Shown here piece by piece: positions 7,933 through 17,818 of a stretch of DNA of 64,000 bases. The notes beneath the pieces are model-generated. The model worked only from the letters and a program-made list of their open reading frames with translations, did not search any database and was not told the origin of the DNA. The number at the start of each line of letters is the position of its first letter. Position 1 is the first letter of the stretch. Both the position numbers and the translations under genes were made by a program. Source of the DNA: Archangium gephyra (GTDB lineage: Bacteria; Myxococcota; Myxococcia; Myxococcales; Myxococcaceae); NCBI GenBank assembly GCA_003243425.1, contig QFQP01000029.1:1-64000 (forward strand), in the 5' to 3' direction.

Positions 7933-9549
7933 TTGGCGGTCGACGTCGATCCACTGCTGAGGCGGTTGAGCGAGCTCGCTCCGAGGTTCGGGCGGGCTCG
8001 TGCCGATCTCGATGCCATCGTCAGTCGCGGCCGTGCGCAGGACTACAAAGGCGTGATGCAGAACGCGCGGCTCGTGCTCGAGACGCTGATGCGTTCACTC
8101 GTCGCTGATGAGCTGGGGCAGACGCCGGGGAAGGCGACGCTCGACGAGCTGGTCTCGAAGTTCCGGCAGAAGGCGAACTCGGGAATCGTGCCGCACAACG
8201 TGCTCGCGCACATGGGCACGGTGCAGGCGTGGGGCAACCTGTCGGCGCACGATCACGCGGGCAGCCTCGACGAGACCGGCGTGCGCGTCGGCCGTGAAGA
8301 GGTCGTCGCGAGTCTGAACTCGATGGTGGCGATCCTCACCTGGTACGCCGAGAAGAAGCACCTCGGCGTCAGCGCGAGTGAGCTGCCCACGCCCAGTGAC
8401 ACGTTCCCGTCGGAGATCGTCGGACGGGTGATTGGCGGGCGCTACCGGCTCGAAGCGCGGTTGGCGTCGGGCGGCATGGGTGAAGTGTTCCGCGCCACGC
8501 ACCTCGAGCTCGGGCGCACGCTGGCGCTCAAGTTGATGCGCGCCGAGCTGAGCCGCGACCCGAGCTTCGTCGAACGCTTTCGTCGTGAAGCGATGACCGC
8601 GAGCCGCCTGGGCCACCCGCACATCGTCGACATCATCGACTCGGGCTCCGAAGACGGTCAGTTCTACTTCGTCATGGAGTTCCTCGACGGCGAGACGCTC
8701 ACGTCGCTCATCGGTCGAGGGCCGGTGCCGCTGCCGCTGGCGCTGGAGCTCGTCACGCAGATCTCGGAGGCGCTCGACGTCGCGCACCGCGCGGGCGTCG
8801 TGCACCGCGACCTGAAGCCCGACAACGTGATCGTGCTCCAGCGCGGCGGGAAGCCGTTCATCAAGCTGGTCGACTTCGGCGTGGCGAAGGTGGTCACGCC
8901 GATCGATCAGCAGCTCACGTCGCACGGTTCGGTGGTGGGCACGCCGCAGTACATGTCGCCGGAGCAGGCGGCCGGCACCACGGTGGACCTGCGCACCGAC
9001 ATCTATGCCCTGGGGCTGATCCTCTACGAGCTGCTGACGGGGAAACGTCCGCTCGTCGGGGAGACGCCGGCGCTGGTGATGTCAGCGCACATCTCGCAGG
9101 CCGCGCCGGCGTTGCCTGCACCGTTCCCGAGCGAGTTGCGCGCGTTCGTGGCGCGTACGCTGGCCAAGCGCCCGGAAGATCGTCCGCAGACGATGGCCGA
9201 CGTGCTGTCGGCGCTCGCCGCCATTCCGCGGGTTGCGACGAAGACGCTCCCGCTGCCGCTCATCGCTTCGGTTGCGGCGGCCGGTATCGCGCTCGGTGTG
9301 TTGCTCGTGCTGCAGCCGTGGAAGCCGACAGACGTGCCGAAGCCGGCTGCGCCGAGCGTCGTGCCTCCGGTGGCGAAGCCGGTGCCTCAGCCGGCACCGA
9401 CGCCTGTCGCCGTCGTCGTGGAAGACGTGAAGGTCGAGGTGTTCGACGCCGGGGTCGTGCCGGTCGTGAAGAAGCGGCCCACGCCGAAGCAGACCCCGAA
9501 GCCGCCTCCGGCGACGCCGCCCGGGCTGCTCCCTGCCGACGGTTTGTGA
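7933..9549 (+). CDS. Ser/Thr protein kinase with N-terminal DUF4145-like domain
   Basis: 538 residues from a TTG immediately after the surE stop. Residues 1-150 form a helical domain with RLVLETLMRSL, GIVPHNVLAHM and WGNLSAHD, reminiscent of DUF4145-type domains of nucleic-acid or defence proteins. Residues 170-440 are a Hanks-type kinase: glycine loop LASGGMGEVF, catalytic Lys200, HRDLKPDN with Asp293, DFG at 314-316, and activation segment GTPQYMSPEQ. A single membrane helix lies near 446-465, followed by a Pro/Val-rich C-terminal tail of about 70 residues, presumably periplasmic. All catalytic residues are present, so it should be active. The substrate is unknown; the neighbours suggest envelope or stationary-phase control. 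Confidence 0.9.
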   Translation: MAVDVDPLLRRLSELAPRFGRARADLDAIVSRGRAQDYKGVMQNARLVLETLMRSLVADELGQTPGKATLDELVSKFRQKANSGIVPHNVLAHMGTVQAWGNLSAHDHAGSLDETGVRVGREEVVASLNSMVAILTWYAEKKHLGVSASELPTPSDTFPSEIVGRVIGGRYRLEARLASGGMGEVFRATHLELGRTLALKLMRAELSRDPSFVERFRREAMTASRLGHPHIVDIIDSGSEDGQFYFVMEFLDGETLTSLIGRGPVPLPLALELVTQISEALDVAHRAGVVHRDLKPDNVIVLQRGGKPFIKLVDFGVAKVVTPIDQQLTSHGSVVGTPQYMSPEQAAGTTVDLRTDIYALGLILYELLTGKRPLVGETPALVMSAHISQAAPALPAPFPSELRAFVARTLAKRPEDRPQTMADVLSALAAIPRVATKTLPLPLIASVAAAGIALGVLLVLQPWKPTDVPKPAAPSVVPPVAKPVPQPAPTPVAVVVEDVKVEVFDAGVVPVVKKRPTPKQTPKPPPATPPGLLPADGL

Positions 9550-9578
9550 CTGCGTCGCTGAGTTCCGGACGCCAGGCA

Positions 9579-10039
9579 CTATTCGAAATCGACGCTCGTG
9601 CCGTTGAGCGCCATCGACAGAATTCCAGCGATCAACGACGCACCGCCGAGACCGAAGCCGAGCGCGATGGGAAAGCCCGCGTCGCGCGGCTGAACGATCG
9701 CGAAGGCCGTCCCAAGCGCCATGCCGACGACTCCCAGCGTCGTGAACAGCACGCCGCAACCGACGAACCACCGGCGCACGGAAGCCACCGGTTGATGGGC
9801 ACCGCTGCGTTGTCGATGCCGGCGACGAAGGGCCCCACGAGGGACGAATCGACGCGCGTGAAGTTCGCGGCGTCACACGCGGCCTCCACGTCGGGGCCGG
9901 GCCGCGAGAGGTAGTGAATCAACGCGTCGCCGGGCCACTTTTCCGAGTCGGCGCGCAGCTCGTCGAGGCCGTACTGCGCAGGAAAGCGGTGGGCACACCC
10001 GGTGAGCAGCAGAAGCGGGAGAAGAAGACGACGCGTCAC
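9579..10039 (-). pseudogene. Lipoprotein gene with a one-base frameshift
   Basis: The GTG at 10039 opens a lipoprotein signal (VTRRLLLPLLLLTGC) followed by a soluble segment (RFPAQYGLDELRADSEKWPG, ALIHYLSRPG). Around 9779-9790 coding potential moves to the next frame, which continues as VRRWFVGCGVLFTTLGVVG and a second hydrophobic segment up to the stop at 9579. Adding one base in the local GG or CC run joins both halves into a protein of about 154 residues with a lipidated N-terminus and two C-terminal hydrophobic helices. Alternatively these are two overlapping genes, the second starting at GTG 9788. The family was not identified. It runs antisense between the kinase and the M23 gene. Confidence 0.5.
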
Positions 10040-10146
10040 GGGCGCGCAGCGTACCGAAGTCAGTTCGTCGTGCACCGCATCGCTCGGCCGCGCGCAGCTC
10101 CCAGCCTCCCGGCTTCCGGTTCTTCTGCACACGCTTCGTTGCGAGG

Positions 10147-10184
10147 CCGAGGCACGACAGACCCGAAGGGTGTGCCTCGGATTT
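10147..10184 (+). terminator. Strong hairpin followed by ATTTT
   Basis: A perfect 9-bp inverted repeat (ccgaggcac / gtgcctcgg) encloses a smaller hairpin (accc-gaa-gggt) and is followed by attttg. No plus-strand gene ends just upstream, so it could be a terminator of an unannotated transcript, a leader structure of the M23 gene, or a protein site. Only the structure is certain. Confidence 0.35.
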
Positions 10185-10238
10185 TGAAAGGCCCGAAAAA
10201 TTGAGCCCGCGCTCCCAGCGGCGACACTGCGTGAACCG

Positions 10239-11054
10239 ATGTGGAGGTTGGCCGCCATCTTGTCGATGTCGGCGCTCGTCTCAGCGTGCGCCACGACGAC
10301 AGGCGTGTCTCCAAAGACGGTCTCAGTGACCAGCCCGCGCGTGGAAAAGCGGGGCGACACGATCGTCACGCACACCGTCGAGAAGGGTCAGACGCTCTAC
10401 CGGATCGCGAAGACCTACGGCGTCACCGTGGAAGAGGTGATGGACGCCAATCGCATCGACGACCCGCGCGAGTTGAAGGTCGGCGAAGTGCTCTACGTGC
10501 CGGGCGCGACGGTGACGCGGAAGGTCGAGAAGTACGACTCGCCAGAGCCGGTGCCGCAGGCCAGACCGCCGGCCGTCATCGCCGTAAAGACGCCCAGCTC
10601 GCCGAGTGAACCGAAGCCGCCGGTTGAGAAAGAGAAGAAGCCGCCGAAGGTGGTGAAGGTGGGGAAGGGCAACGGCGCGCTCGCCTGGCCGCTGCGGGGC
10701 GTGCTGTACGCGCGCTTCGGAAAGAAGGGAAAGGAGCTGCACGACGGCATCGACCTCGCGGCGCCCGCGGGGCTTCCGGTGAAAGCCGCGGCGGAAGGCA
10801 ATGTGCTCTTCGCCGGTGAGCAGAAGGGCTACGGCCTCATCGTGATCGTCGAGCACAAGGGCGGGCTCATCACGCTCTACGCGCACAATCGTGATCTGCG
10901 CGTGAAGACCGGGCAGAAGATTCGTGAAGGGCAGGTGGTGGCGACGGTCGGTGATTCAGGCCGAACCAGCGGCCCGCACCTGCATTTCGAAGTGCGCAAA
11001 GACGGCGTGCCGATGGACCCGCTCGACTTCCTCGGTGCGGTTCCCTCCGCGTAG
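10239..11054 (+). CDS. NlpD-like LysM/M23 lipoprotein
   Basis: 271 residues. It starts with a lipoprotein signal (lipobox LVSAC). A LysM domain follows at about residues 45-92 (VEKGQTLYRIAKTYGVTVEE), which binds peptidoglycan. A Pro/Lys-rich linker leads to an M23 peptidase domain at about 145-268. Zinc-site motifs are intact: HDGIDLAAPAG, YAHN and GPHLHFEV. This contrasts with E. coli NlpD, which lacks catalytic residues and acts by activating an amidase, so this protein may be an active endopeptidase. Position near surE echoes the surE-nlpD arrangement of proteobacteria. Two murein amidases encoded nearby at 12540 and 15997 could be functional partners, though that is inference. Confidence 0.92.
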   Translation: MWRLAAILSMSALVSACATTTGVSPKTVSVTSPRVEKRGDTIVTHTVEKGQTLYRIAKTYGVTVEEVMDANRIDDPRELKVGEVLYVPGATVTRKVEKYDSPEPVPQARPPAVIAVKTPSSPSEPKPPVEKEKKPPKVVKVGKGNGALAWPLRGVLYARFGKKGKELHDGIDLAAPAGLPVKAAAEGNVLFAGEQKGYGLIVIVEHKGGLITLYAHNRDLRVKTGQKIREGQVVATVGDSGRTSGPHLHFEVRKDGVPMDPLDFLGAVPSA

Positions 11055-11147
11055 TTGTGGAATTTTCCGCTCGGGCACGTTTGACGCCCGTCCAACCGGG
11101 AGCCCTTCACGTCGCGCACTGATCCGGGGTTAAGGCCGCGCCCGCTT

Positions 11148-11384
11148 ATGCGCTCTGCCGCTGCCCTCACGCTCGTTGCGTCCGTCGTCTCGTTGTCCGC
11201 TCTCGCTGCTGCGCCAGTCGTCACCACGACCACGCCGACAGGCATCGGAGCCAACTCCGCCTCGCTCTGCGGAGAGTGTTGGGCTGCCTGCGGACACTGT
11301 TGGACTGCCTGCGGGCGTTGCCTTGTAGGCGTCCGGTCACAGCGCCCTACCTTCCGACGGCCGCGGAGTGCGCGCAGGAAGTGA
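11148..11384 (+). pseudogene. Truncated secreted-protein gene running into repeats
   Basis: From ATG 11148 there is a clear signal peptide (ending near LAAAP) and then VVTTTTPTGIGANSASL, a start typical of secreted proteins with fibronectin-III-like modules. At the residue after GE the reading turns into Cys/Trp/Arg-rich low-information sequence. That change coincides exactly with the 21- and 63-bp repeats starting at 11277. The simplest reading is a gene whose body was deleted or replaced by repeat DNA, leaving about 43 native codons. It could still be expressed as a short peptide. Confidence 0.5.
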
Positions 11385-11481
11385 TCTGTAGGTGTCGGGT
11401 CACAGCGGCCTACCTTCGGGTGGCCGCGGAGTGCGTGCAGGAAGTGATTCTGAAGGTGTCGGGCTACAGCGCCGTACCCGC
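11277..11481. repeat. 21-bp tandem pair plus 63-bp imperfect direct repeats
   Basis: Two 21-bp copies beginning tgttggRctgcctgcgg lie at 11277-11297 and 11298-11318. A 63-bp unit starting at 11324 (tgtaggcgtccggtcacagc) recurs at 11387 with about seven differences, and partially at 11451. The third copy overlaps the stop codon of the convergent beta-propeller gene. Units have no conserved spacers, so this is not a CRISPR array. It may be a dispersed genomic repeat family or debris of a deleted gene. Confidence 0.75.
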
Positions 11482-12528
11482 CGGGAGCCACAACGGCTTC
11501 CAGTCGGCCGTCTCGTTGCGCGTCACGCGCAGCAGCGCTCCCTCACGCAGCACGTAGATCTCGGCGTTGCCATCCCTCGTCGACAGGAACGCGATGCTCT
11601 TCCCGTCCGCTGAAATCGAAGGCAGCTGATCGTCCCACGCGCCGTCGGTGAGCCGCTCACGTTTGCCGCTCGCAACGTCCGCGCGCCAGAGGTGCCAGTA
11701 GCCGCCGGCCCCGCGCGCCGAGAACACGACGCTCTTCGAATCCGGAGCCCACACCGCATCGGCCTCACCGGCTTCCCACGTCCCCGCGTCCCAGCGGGAA
11801 TCACTCACGTCGTCGTCGTGCAGCCGCTTGGTGCCGCGCCCATCGGGCTTGATCAGGAACAGCCGGTCCTGACGTTCGCGGTTCGAGATGAAGACGATCC
11901 ACTTCCCATCGGGGCTGATGCGCGGCGACAGATCATCGAGATGAAAGGCCGTGAGCCGCTGCTGTTCCGAACCGTCACTCTTCGCGCGATAGATCTCCGC
12001 GTCGCCATCGCGGCTCGACACGAACGCCATCCACTTTCCGTCGGAAGAGATGGAAGGCTCGAAGCTCCCGGTCTCGTCGCTCACCAGGAAGCCCCCATCG
12101 ACGCGCGCGAGGTTCGACATCACGCCGCCTTCACCCGATTCGAACACGGTCACCGAGCCGTTGGTCGCCACACTCCGCGCTCGGCTCGACGGCGCACTCA
12201 CCACGCGCACTCCACCGTCGAACGAAACGAACGCCACGCGCTCGAGTTGATTGGCGCTCTGCGTGACCCACACCCCGTCGCGCTGCACCGCCGCGAGGTA
12301 GTTCGCTTCGGGCCCGCGCGTGAGGGGCACGCCGTCGACGACCACCTGCGGAGCGCCACTGGCCTCCGAGATCCACGCGAGCCGGAAGCCCGCCTCGGGC
12401 AGGGTGACGATCGAAACGACCGGCGGTGGCCCCGCATCGATCGCCGGCGCCACGCCTGCGTCACGAACTTCCGGCGGCTTCTTGCTGCAGGAACCCAGAG
12501 CCAACAGCAGCAGGAGCGCGCGCTTCAC
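11464..12528 (-). CDS. TolB/PD40 beta-propeller lipoprotein
   Basis: 354 residues from GTG 12528, chosen because it starts a lipoprotein signal (MKRALLLLLALGSC). The C-terminal two thirds contain repeated WD40-like (PD40) blades: SFEPSISSDGKWMAFVSSRD, SPRISPDGKWIVFISNRE, DAVWAPDSKSVVFSARG and QLPSISADGKSIAFLSTRD. Such propellers occur in TolB and in secreted or periplasmic binding proteins. No enzymatic domain is present. It starts 11 bp after the stop of the amidase gene at 12540, so the two probably share a transcript. The C-terminus may have been altered, because the terminal codons lie in the 63-bp repeat. Confidence 0.85.
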   Translation of the reverse strand: MKRALLLLLALGSCSKKPPEVRDAGVAPAIDAGPPPVVSIVTLPEAGFRLAWISEASGAPQVVVDGVPLTRGPEANYLAAVQRDGVWVTQSANQLERVAFVSFDGGVRVVSAPSSRARSVATNGSVTVFESGEGGVMSNLARVDGGFLVSDETGSFEPSISSDGKWMAFVSSRDGDAEIYRAKSDGSEQQRLTAFHLDDLSPRISPDGKWIVFISNRERQDRLFLIKPDGRGTKRLHDDDVSDSRWDAGTWEAGEADAVWAPDSKSVVFSARGAGGYWHLWRADVASGKRERLTDGAWDDQLPSISADGKSIAFLSTRDGNAEIYVLREGALLRVTRNETADWKPLWLPAGTAL

Positions 12529-12539
12529 ATCGGCGACTT

Positions 12540-14180
12540 TCAGCGAACTCGCACGGCGTCGGCAATCACGACCTTGCCGGGGTTCTGCCAACGCGAGACC
12601 ACGATCTTGTTCCAGCCGGCCGTGAAGTTGAACGTACCGACCACGTTCCACTTTCCGCCGTTGCGCGTCTGATTCACGGTGCCGGCGCCGACGCGCTCAC
12701 CGCGCGCGTTGAAGGCCACGAAGCTGGTCGCCGTCGAGCGATCGGTCGCCGCCGTCCACCACGCGTCGATGGTCTTCGAACCGGCCGCATCGAGCTTGAA
12801 GAAGAACGCCGCGCCGTCGCTGACCTCGGCGGTGTTCGCGTACCAGTAGCCCGAGCCGTAGTAGCCGGCGACGTTGCTCGAGCTCTTCCAGTTCGCAGAC
12901 ACCTGCACGTAGCCGCGCGCCTGGTTGTTGTTGGAGTTGTTGCTGTCGATCACCAGCGCGCCCGGAGCCGGAGGCGGCGTGGTGCCACCGCCACCACCGC
13001 CGGTGCCGCCACACGCCGAATTGATCTTGGTGATGAAGCTCGACCACGGCCAGTTGCGACCCGGGTCGGTGCGGTTCCACGGCTGCAGCTGACCGTGACC
13101 GACGACGTGGAAGCGATCGCGGGGGATGCCCCAGTCCTTCGTGATGTTGCACACCAGCTTCGCCGACGCGTCGATCTGCCCGGCGGGGAACGTGGTCTGC
13201 GACGCGAAGCCCGCGTGCTCGATGCCGACGGAGTGCGTGTTGCTGCTCGCGCCGTTCAGGTTGCACATCTGATTCCCGTTGCGGCTGCACTCGTAGTCAG
13301 CGGCCACGTGCCACGCGCGGTCCGACTCACGAACCAGCTGCGAGATCTCGGTGCCGTTGCTGTTCACCACGTAGTGCGCCGAAGCGCCCGCGCGCGAGTT
13401 GGTCAGCCAGCCCCAGCACCCCGAGTACGCACCTTCGCAGGTGTGAATGACGACGAACTTCGGGCGCTGACCACCGCGCGAATTGAAGTTCGGCGACGGG
13501 CGCCACACGCCAGCGCCGTAATCCGGCGCGCGCGCGAGGCCCTGCAGCACCTCCGAATACTCACCGACTTCGGCTTCGAGCGCCTGCGTCTTGCCGGCGA
13601 CTTCCAGCTCGTCACTGAAGCGACCGACGCCCAACTTGAGCGACGAATACACCTCGCCGCGGACGAAGGCCTGACGACCGGCGACGTCTTCCAGCTTCGT
13701 GTACTCGCCGATCACCGGCGACCACGAGAGCAGCTGTTCACGGTTCACCTGCTGCACGTCGGCCTGCTTCGAGAGCCACGCCGCCGCCGTGCGGATGTTG
13801 GCGGTCACGTCGGTCTTCGCGGCGTCTTCCGTCACGCCGGCCAGCGGCGCGGCTTCGGCGATGAGCTCCGGCGAGAGCGCCATCACGCCGTACGCACCGG
13901 GCACGCCGTCGAACTCACCTTCGGAGGCGACCATCTCGTAGCGGGTCAGCGCGTACGACATCGACTTGAGCAGCGCCGGCGGCACGTTGAACTCCGTGCC
14001 TGCGGCTTCGAAGACCGTGTCGTACGTCGCGCTGGTGCGCAGCTCCGCTTCTTCCTGACCGCCTTCGAAGCGCTCCGTCTGCGTGTCGTCGTTGCGAACG
14101 ATGAGCGCCGAGTCGTCGACACCACAGGCCGACATCGAGAGCGCTGCCGCTGCTGCGAAACCACCGAGTGTCCGATTCAT
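12540..14180 (-). CDS. N-acetylmuramoyl-L-alanine amidase lipoprotein, copy 1
   Basis: 546 residues. Lipoprotein signal with SMSAC. Residues about 50-130 resemble a lytic-transglycosylase-like helical domain (FNVPPALLKSMSYALTRYE, GAYGVMALSPE). Residues about 235-390 are an Amidase_2 domain: FVVIHTCEG, SAHYVVNSNG, SVGIEHAGF, and VGHGQLQPWNRTDPG, which carries the zinc His and the catalytic Asp of AmpD-type enzymes. A Gly/Pro hinge then leads to a C-terminal golvesin-like domain of about 140 residues (YYGSGYWYANTAEVSDGAAF) presumed to bind envelope or polymer. It cleaves the muramic acid-L-Ala bond and probably acts in cell-wall turnover, predation or sporulation. A close paralogue lies at 15997-17598. 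Confidence 0.92.
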   Translation of the reverse strand: MNRTLGGFAAAAALSMSACGVDDSALIVRNDDTQTERFEGGQEEAELRTSATYDTVFEAAGTEFNVPPALLKSMSYALTRYEMVASEGEFDGVPGAYGVMALSPELIAEAAPLAGVTEDAAKTDVTANIRTAAAWLSKQADVQQVNREQLLSWSPVIGEYTKLEDVAGRQAFVRGEVYSSLKLGVGRFSDELEVAGKTQALEAEVGEYSEVLQGLARAPDYGAGVWRPSPNFNSRGGQRPKFVVIHTCEGAYSGCWGWLTNSRAGASAHYVVNSNGTEISQLVRESDRAWHVAADYECSRNGNQMCNLNGASSNTHSVGIEHAGFASQTTFPAGQIDASAKLVCNITKDWGIPRDRFHVVGHGQLQPWNRTDPGRNWPWSSFITKINSACGGTGGGGGGTTPPPAPGALVIDSNNSNNNQARGYVQVSANWKSSSNVAGYYGSGYWYANTAEVSDGAAFFFKLDAAGSKTIDAWWTAATDRSTATSFVAFNARGERVGAGTVNQTRNGGKWNVVGTFNFTAGWNKIVVSRWQNPGKVVIADAVRVR

Positions 14181-14200
14181 GAGGTCTTCCTTGTGAGGGC

Positions 14201-14220
14201 GTGAAACGCGCGGGTTTCAC
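14201..14220. promoter_or_regulatory. Inverted repeat upstream of amidase copy 1
   Basis: GTGAAAC-GCGCGG-GTTTCAC is a perfect 7-bp inverted repeat 20 bp upstream of the amidase ATG (minus strand), with further GTGA/TCAC half-sites in the 14.2-14.47 kb gap, including TTCACGTGAA near 14376. It could be an operator or an mRNA leader hairpin for the amidase. No factor is identified. Confidence 0.3.
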
Positions 14221-14469
14221 GGGGTTCACAGGGAAGAAGGGCACGCGGCGGGCCAACGCCTGCACATTCGCGTTCCAATGGTTTGCGTGGCGCGCCCGCG
14301 ACGACTGTCGCGACTTCATGCGCCACTTTCGGGTCGAGGTGTTCACTCGCGTGACGAGAAAACGTAAGCGCGCTTTCACGTGAATCCCGCGGGTGACAGG
14401 GTGTGCATGTGCGCTGTCGCGCGTGAGTGACAGCGTGACTTGGCGTGTTTCGCGGGAGAGAGTGACCGC

Positions 14470-15564
14470 GTGCGTCGTTCCGCGTTGCTCATTTCGTTGG
14501 CGCTCTGCGCGTGCGTCACGGCTCCCGAGAAGAAGAAGGAAGCGCCGAAGGTCGTCGACCCGGTGGAGGCCGTTCAGACCGTCTTCAGCGACGCCTATGC
14601 GGCGTTGAAGGAGGGTGACCCCGACCGGTTGACGCCGTTGTTCACCGAGGATGCGCTGGTGTTCGGCTTCGGGCCCTCCGACACGTGGACAGGGGCGATG
14701 GTTGGCGATCGCATTCGTCAGTCGATGCTCCCCATCGGGCTCTCGGGCGACGCGGTGCGGGTCGACGATTCACGCGTGGTGGTGGGGCTCGATGGTGATG
14801 ACGCGGCGTGGGCGTTCGATCTGCCGAAGGTGACCACCACGCACAAAGCGGAAGATCAGAAGTGGCTGCCGCGCATCACCGCGCACCTGGTGAAGAAGAA
14901 CGAGGCGTGGCGCATCGACGCGTTGCACGTGTCGTTGGGCGTCCCGGACGCGCTGGTGTTCGCGCCTGACGCGGCCAGGAAGCTGCTGCCCCCGACCGAC
15001 GTGCCGAACCAGCGCCCGACCGACGCAGATCAGATCGTCGGTCTGGTGAAGCGCGCGCTCGATGACTACGGCGTGAAGGTGGAGCGAACCAGTGAGCGCC
15101 CGGAGTTCGTGCAGCTCGGCACGTCGCCCGCCGAGGTCTTCATCGGCGGCAAGGCCTTCAAGGACCTCATCAAGCCGCAGTTGGGGGCCATCAAGAAGGC
15201 CGGGTACACGTGGAAGCTCGATGGAAACCTCGCGGTGAAGATCTCTGCTGGGAACAAGTCGGGCTGGGCCGCGGCGGTGGTCGTTCAGCGTCAGGGCAGC
15301 GGGAAGAAGATGCAGACCTTCCCCGCGTTCCGCTTTCTGTGGACGGTGTCCGAAGAGGGCGGGGTGTGGAACATCACCTCGGAGCACCAATCGCTGGCGG
15401 TGCGCGAAGAGCAGCGCGACGCGGCGAACGACGAGGCGCTCAAGACGTGGAAGACGGCCCGCGAGATCGTCGAGAAGTCGCTCGCGAAGCCGGCCAGCAA
15501 ACCTCAGCCAGAGAAGAAGCCCGAGTCTTCGGAGAAGAAGAAGGAAGACATCGGCGCCTGGTGA
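14470..15564 (+). CDS. Lipoprotein with NTF2/SnoaL-like domains
   Basis: 364 residues from GTG 14470, which opens a lipoprotein signal (ALLISLALCAC); the frame is open 30 bases further upstream but without a signal. The first half resembles a SnoaL/NTF2-like fold (VFSDAYAALKEGDPDRLTPL, FTEDALVFGFGP), the family used for small-molecule binding or as ketosteroid-isomerase-like enzymes. The second half appears to be a second related unit (ADQIVGLVKRALDDYGV; WNITSEHQSLAVRE). The C-terminus is a charged Lys/Glu/Pro tail. It lies between two paralogous amidases on the opposite strand. No specific function can be given. Confidence 0.8.
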   Translation: MRRSALLISLALCACVTAPEKKKEAPKVVDPVEAVQTVFSDAYAALKEGDPDRLTPLFTEDALVFGFGPSDTWTGAMVGDRIRQSMLPIGLSGDAVRVDDSRVVVGLDGDDAAWAFDLPKVTTTHKAEDQKWLPRITAHLVKKNEAWRIDALHVSLGVPDALVFAPDAARKLLPPTDVPNQRPTDADQIVGLVKRALDDYGVKVERTSERPEFVQLGTSPAEVFIGGKAFKDLIKPQLGAIKKAGYTWKLDGNLAVKISAGNKSGWAAAVVVQRQGSGKKMQTFPAFRFLWTVSEEGGVWNITSEHQSLAVREEQRDAANDEALKTWKTAREIVEKSLAKPASKPQPEKKPESSEKKKEDIGAW

Positions 15565-15616
15565 CGTGGTCGAGCCCTGCGCTCCGTCACTGCGGTGCGG
15601 TCGTTCACACTTCGAG

Positions 15617-15928
15617 TCACCACCGAGCCGAGGGGTCACCAGCGCTCGAACGCGCAGCGCGCCGTACGTTCACCTGCGTCTTCTCGGCGGGCGTGATGAC
15701 GCTGGCGATGCCCACGCTGGCGGGTTGTCGTTGTGAGTTCTCGTCGAACTTGAAGCCGTTGCTCGTGGTCGTTGCCGCGCTTCATGTGGCCGCCAGCCGC
15801 GACCGCCTTGCCGTCGCTCCCACCACAGAAGCCAGCCGGTGAACTGCGTGTTCATCCCGACCGTCGTGTCGCGGCAACCGACTCGGTGGCGTTCGTACCG
15901 TCGAAGGCGTCACGTTCAGGTGCCTCCG
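15617..15928 (-). pseudogene. Decayed reading frame with several shifts
   Basis: The 430-bp gap between the NTF2-like gene and amidase copy 2 holds coding-like minus-strand segments in different frames. They read in order FDGTNATESV, CRDTTVGMNTQFTG, GFCGGSDGKAVAAGGHMKRG, then NGFKFDEN and ASVGIASVITPAEKTQVNV up to a stop at 15617. Joining them needs one -1 and two +1 shifts, so unlike the other broken genes here it is not explained by base loss alone. It looks like a remnant of a small secreted protein gene, but no family was recognised and chance cannot be excluded. Confidence 0.4.
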
Positions 15929-15996
15929 CACTTCACCGATGACGCGGTCCAGCGGAGTTGTCGCGCGCACAACGCGCCTACGGACTCCGGAACGTT

Positions 15997-17598
<1,602 letters not shown>

Positions 17599-17756
17599 GG
17601 CCCCGCGCTTCGCAGGACTCGGGCCAAGTTATTCTCGGCGTGTATTCAAGCGGTTACGAACCATTTGAGGCGATTTGTCTCAAACGCGGACAGCTGGGCC
17701 CACATCCATACCGTCTGAGAACAGGACATGCGTTTGTAAATAGTCTTTCAATGCGA

Positions 17757-17792
17757 CACCGCCCCACGAGAGTGATCTCTCGTGAGGCAGTG
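17757..17792 (-). terminator. 16-bp hairpin between protease and amidase genes
   Basis: On the minus strand a 16-bp stem with two G-U pairs and an ATCA loop (cactgcctcacgagag, then the complementary arm) lies 27 bp beyond the stop of the M36-like protease. No long T tract follows, so it is either an intrinsic terminator without a good U run or an mRNA 3'-end stabiliser. The surrounding 17.6-17.8 kb gap is unusually AT-rich for this window and probably holds the amidase promoter. Confidence 0.55.
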
Positions 17793-17818
17793 TGGGTGTT
17801 GCGGTGCTGTGAATTCGC

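Noticed and set aside
11324..11481. CRISPR array
   Set aside because: Units are 63 bp, directly abutting, only two and a half copies, with no spacers or cas genes.
12426..14204. Long plus-strand open frame antisense to amidase copy 1
   Set aside because: Arg/His/Val-rich translation without domains; it mirrors the codon bias of the true minus-strand gene. The same holds antisense to copy 2 (15958-17532).
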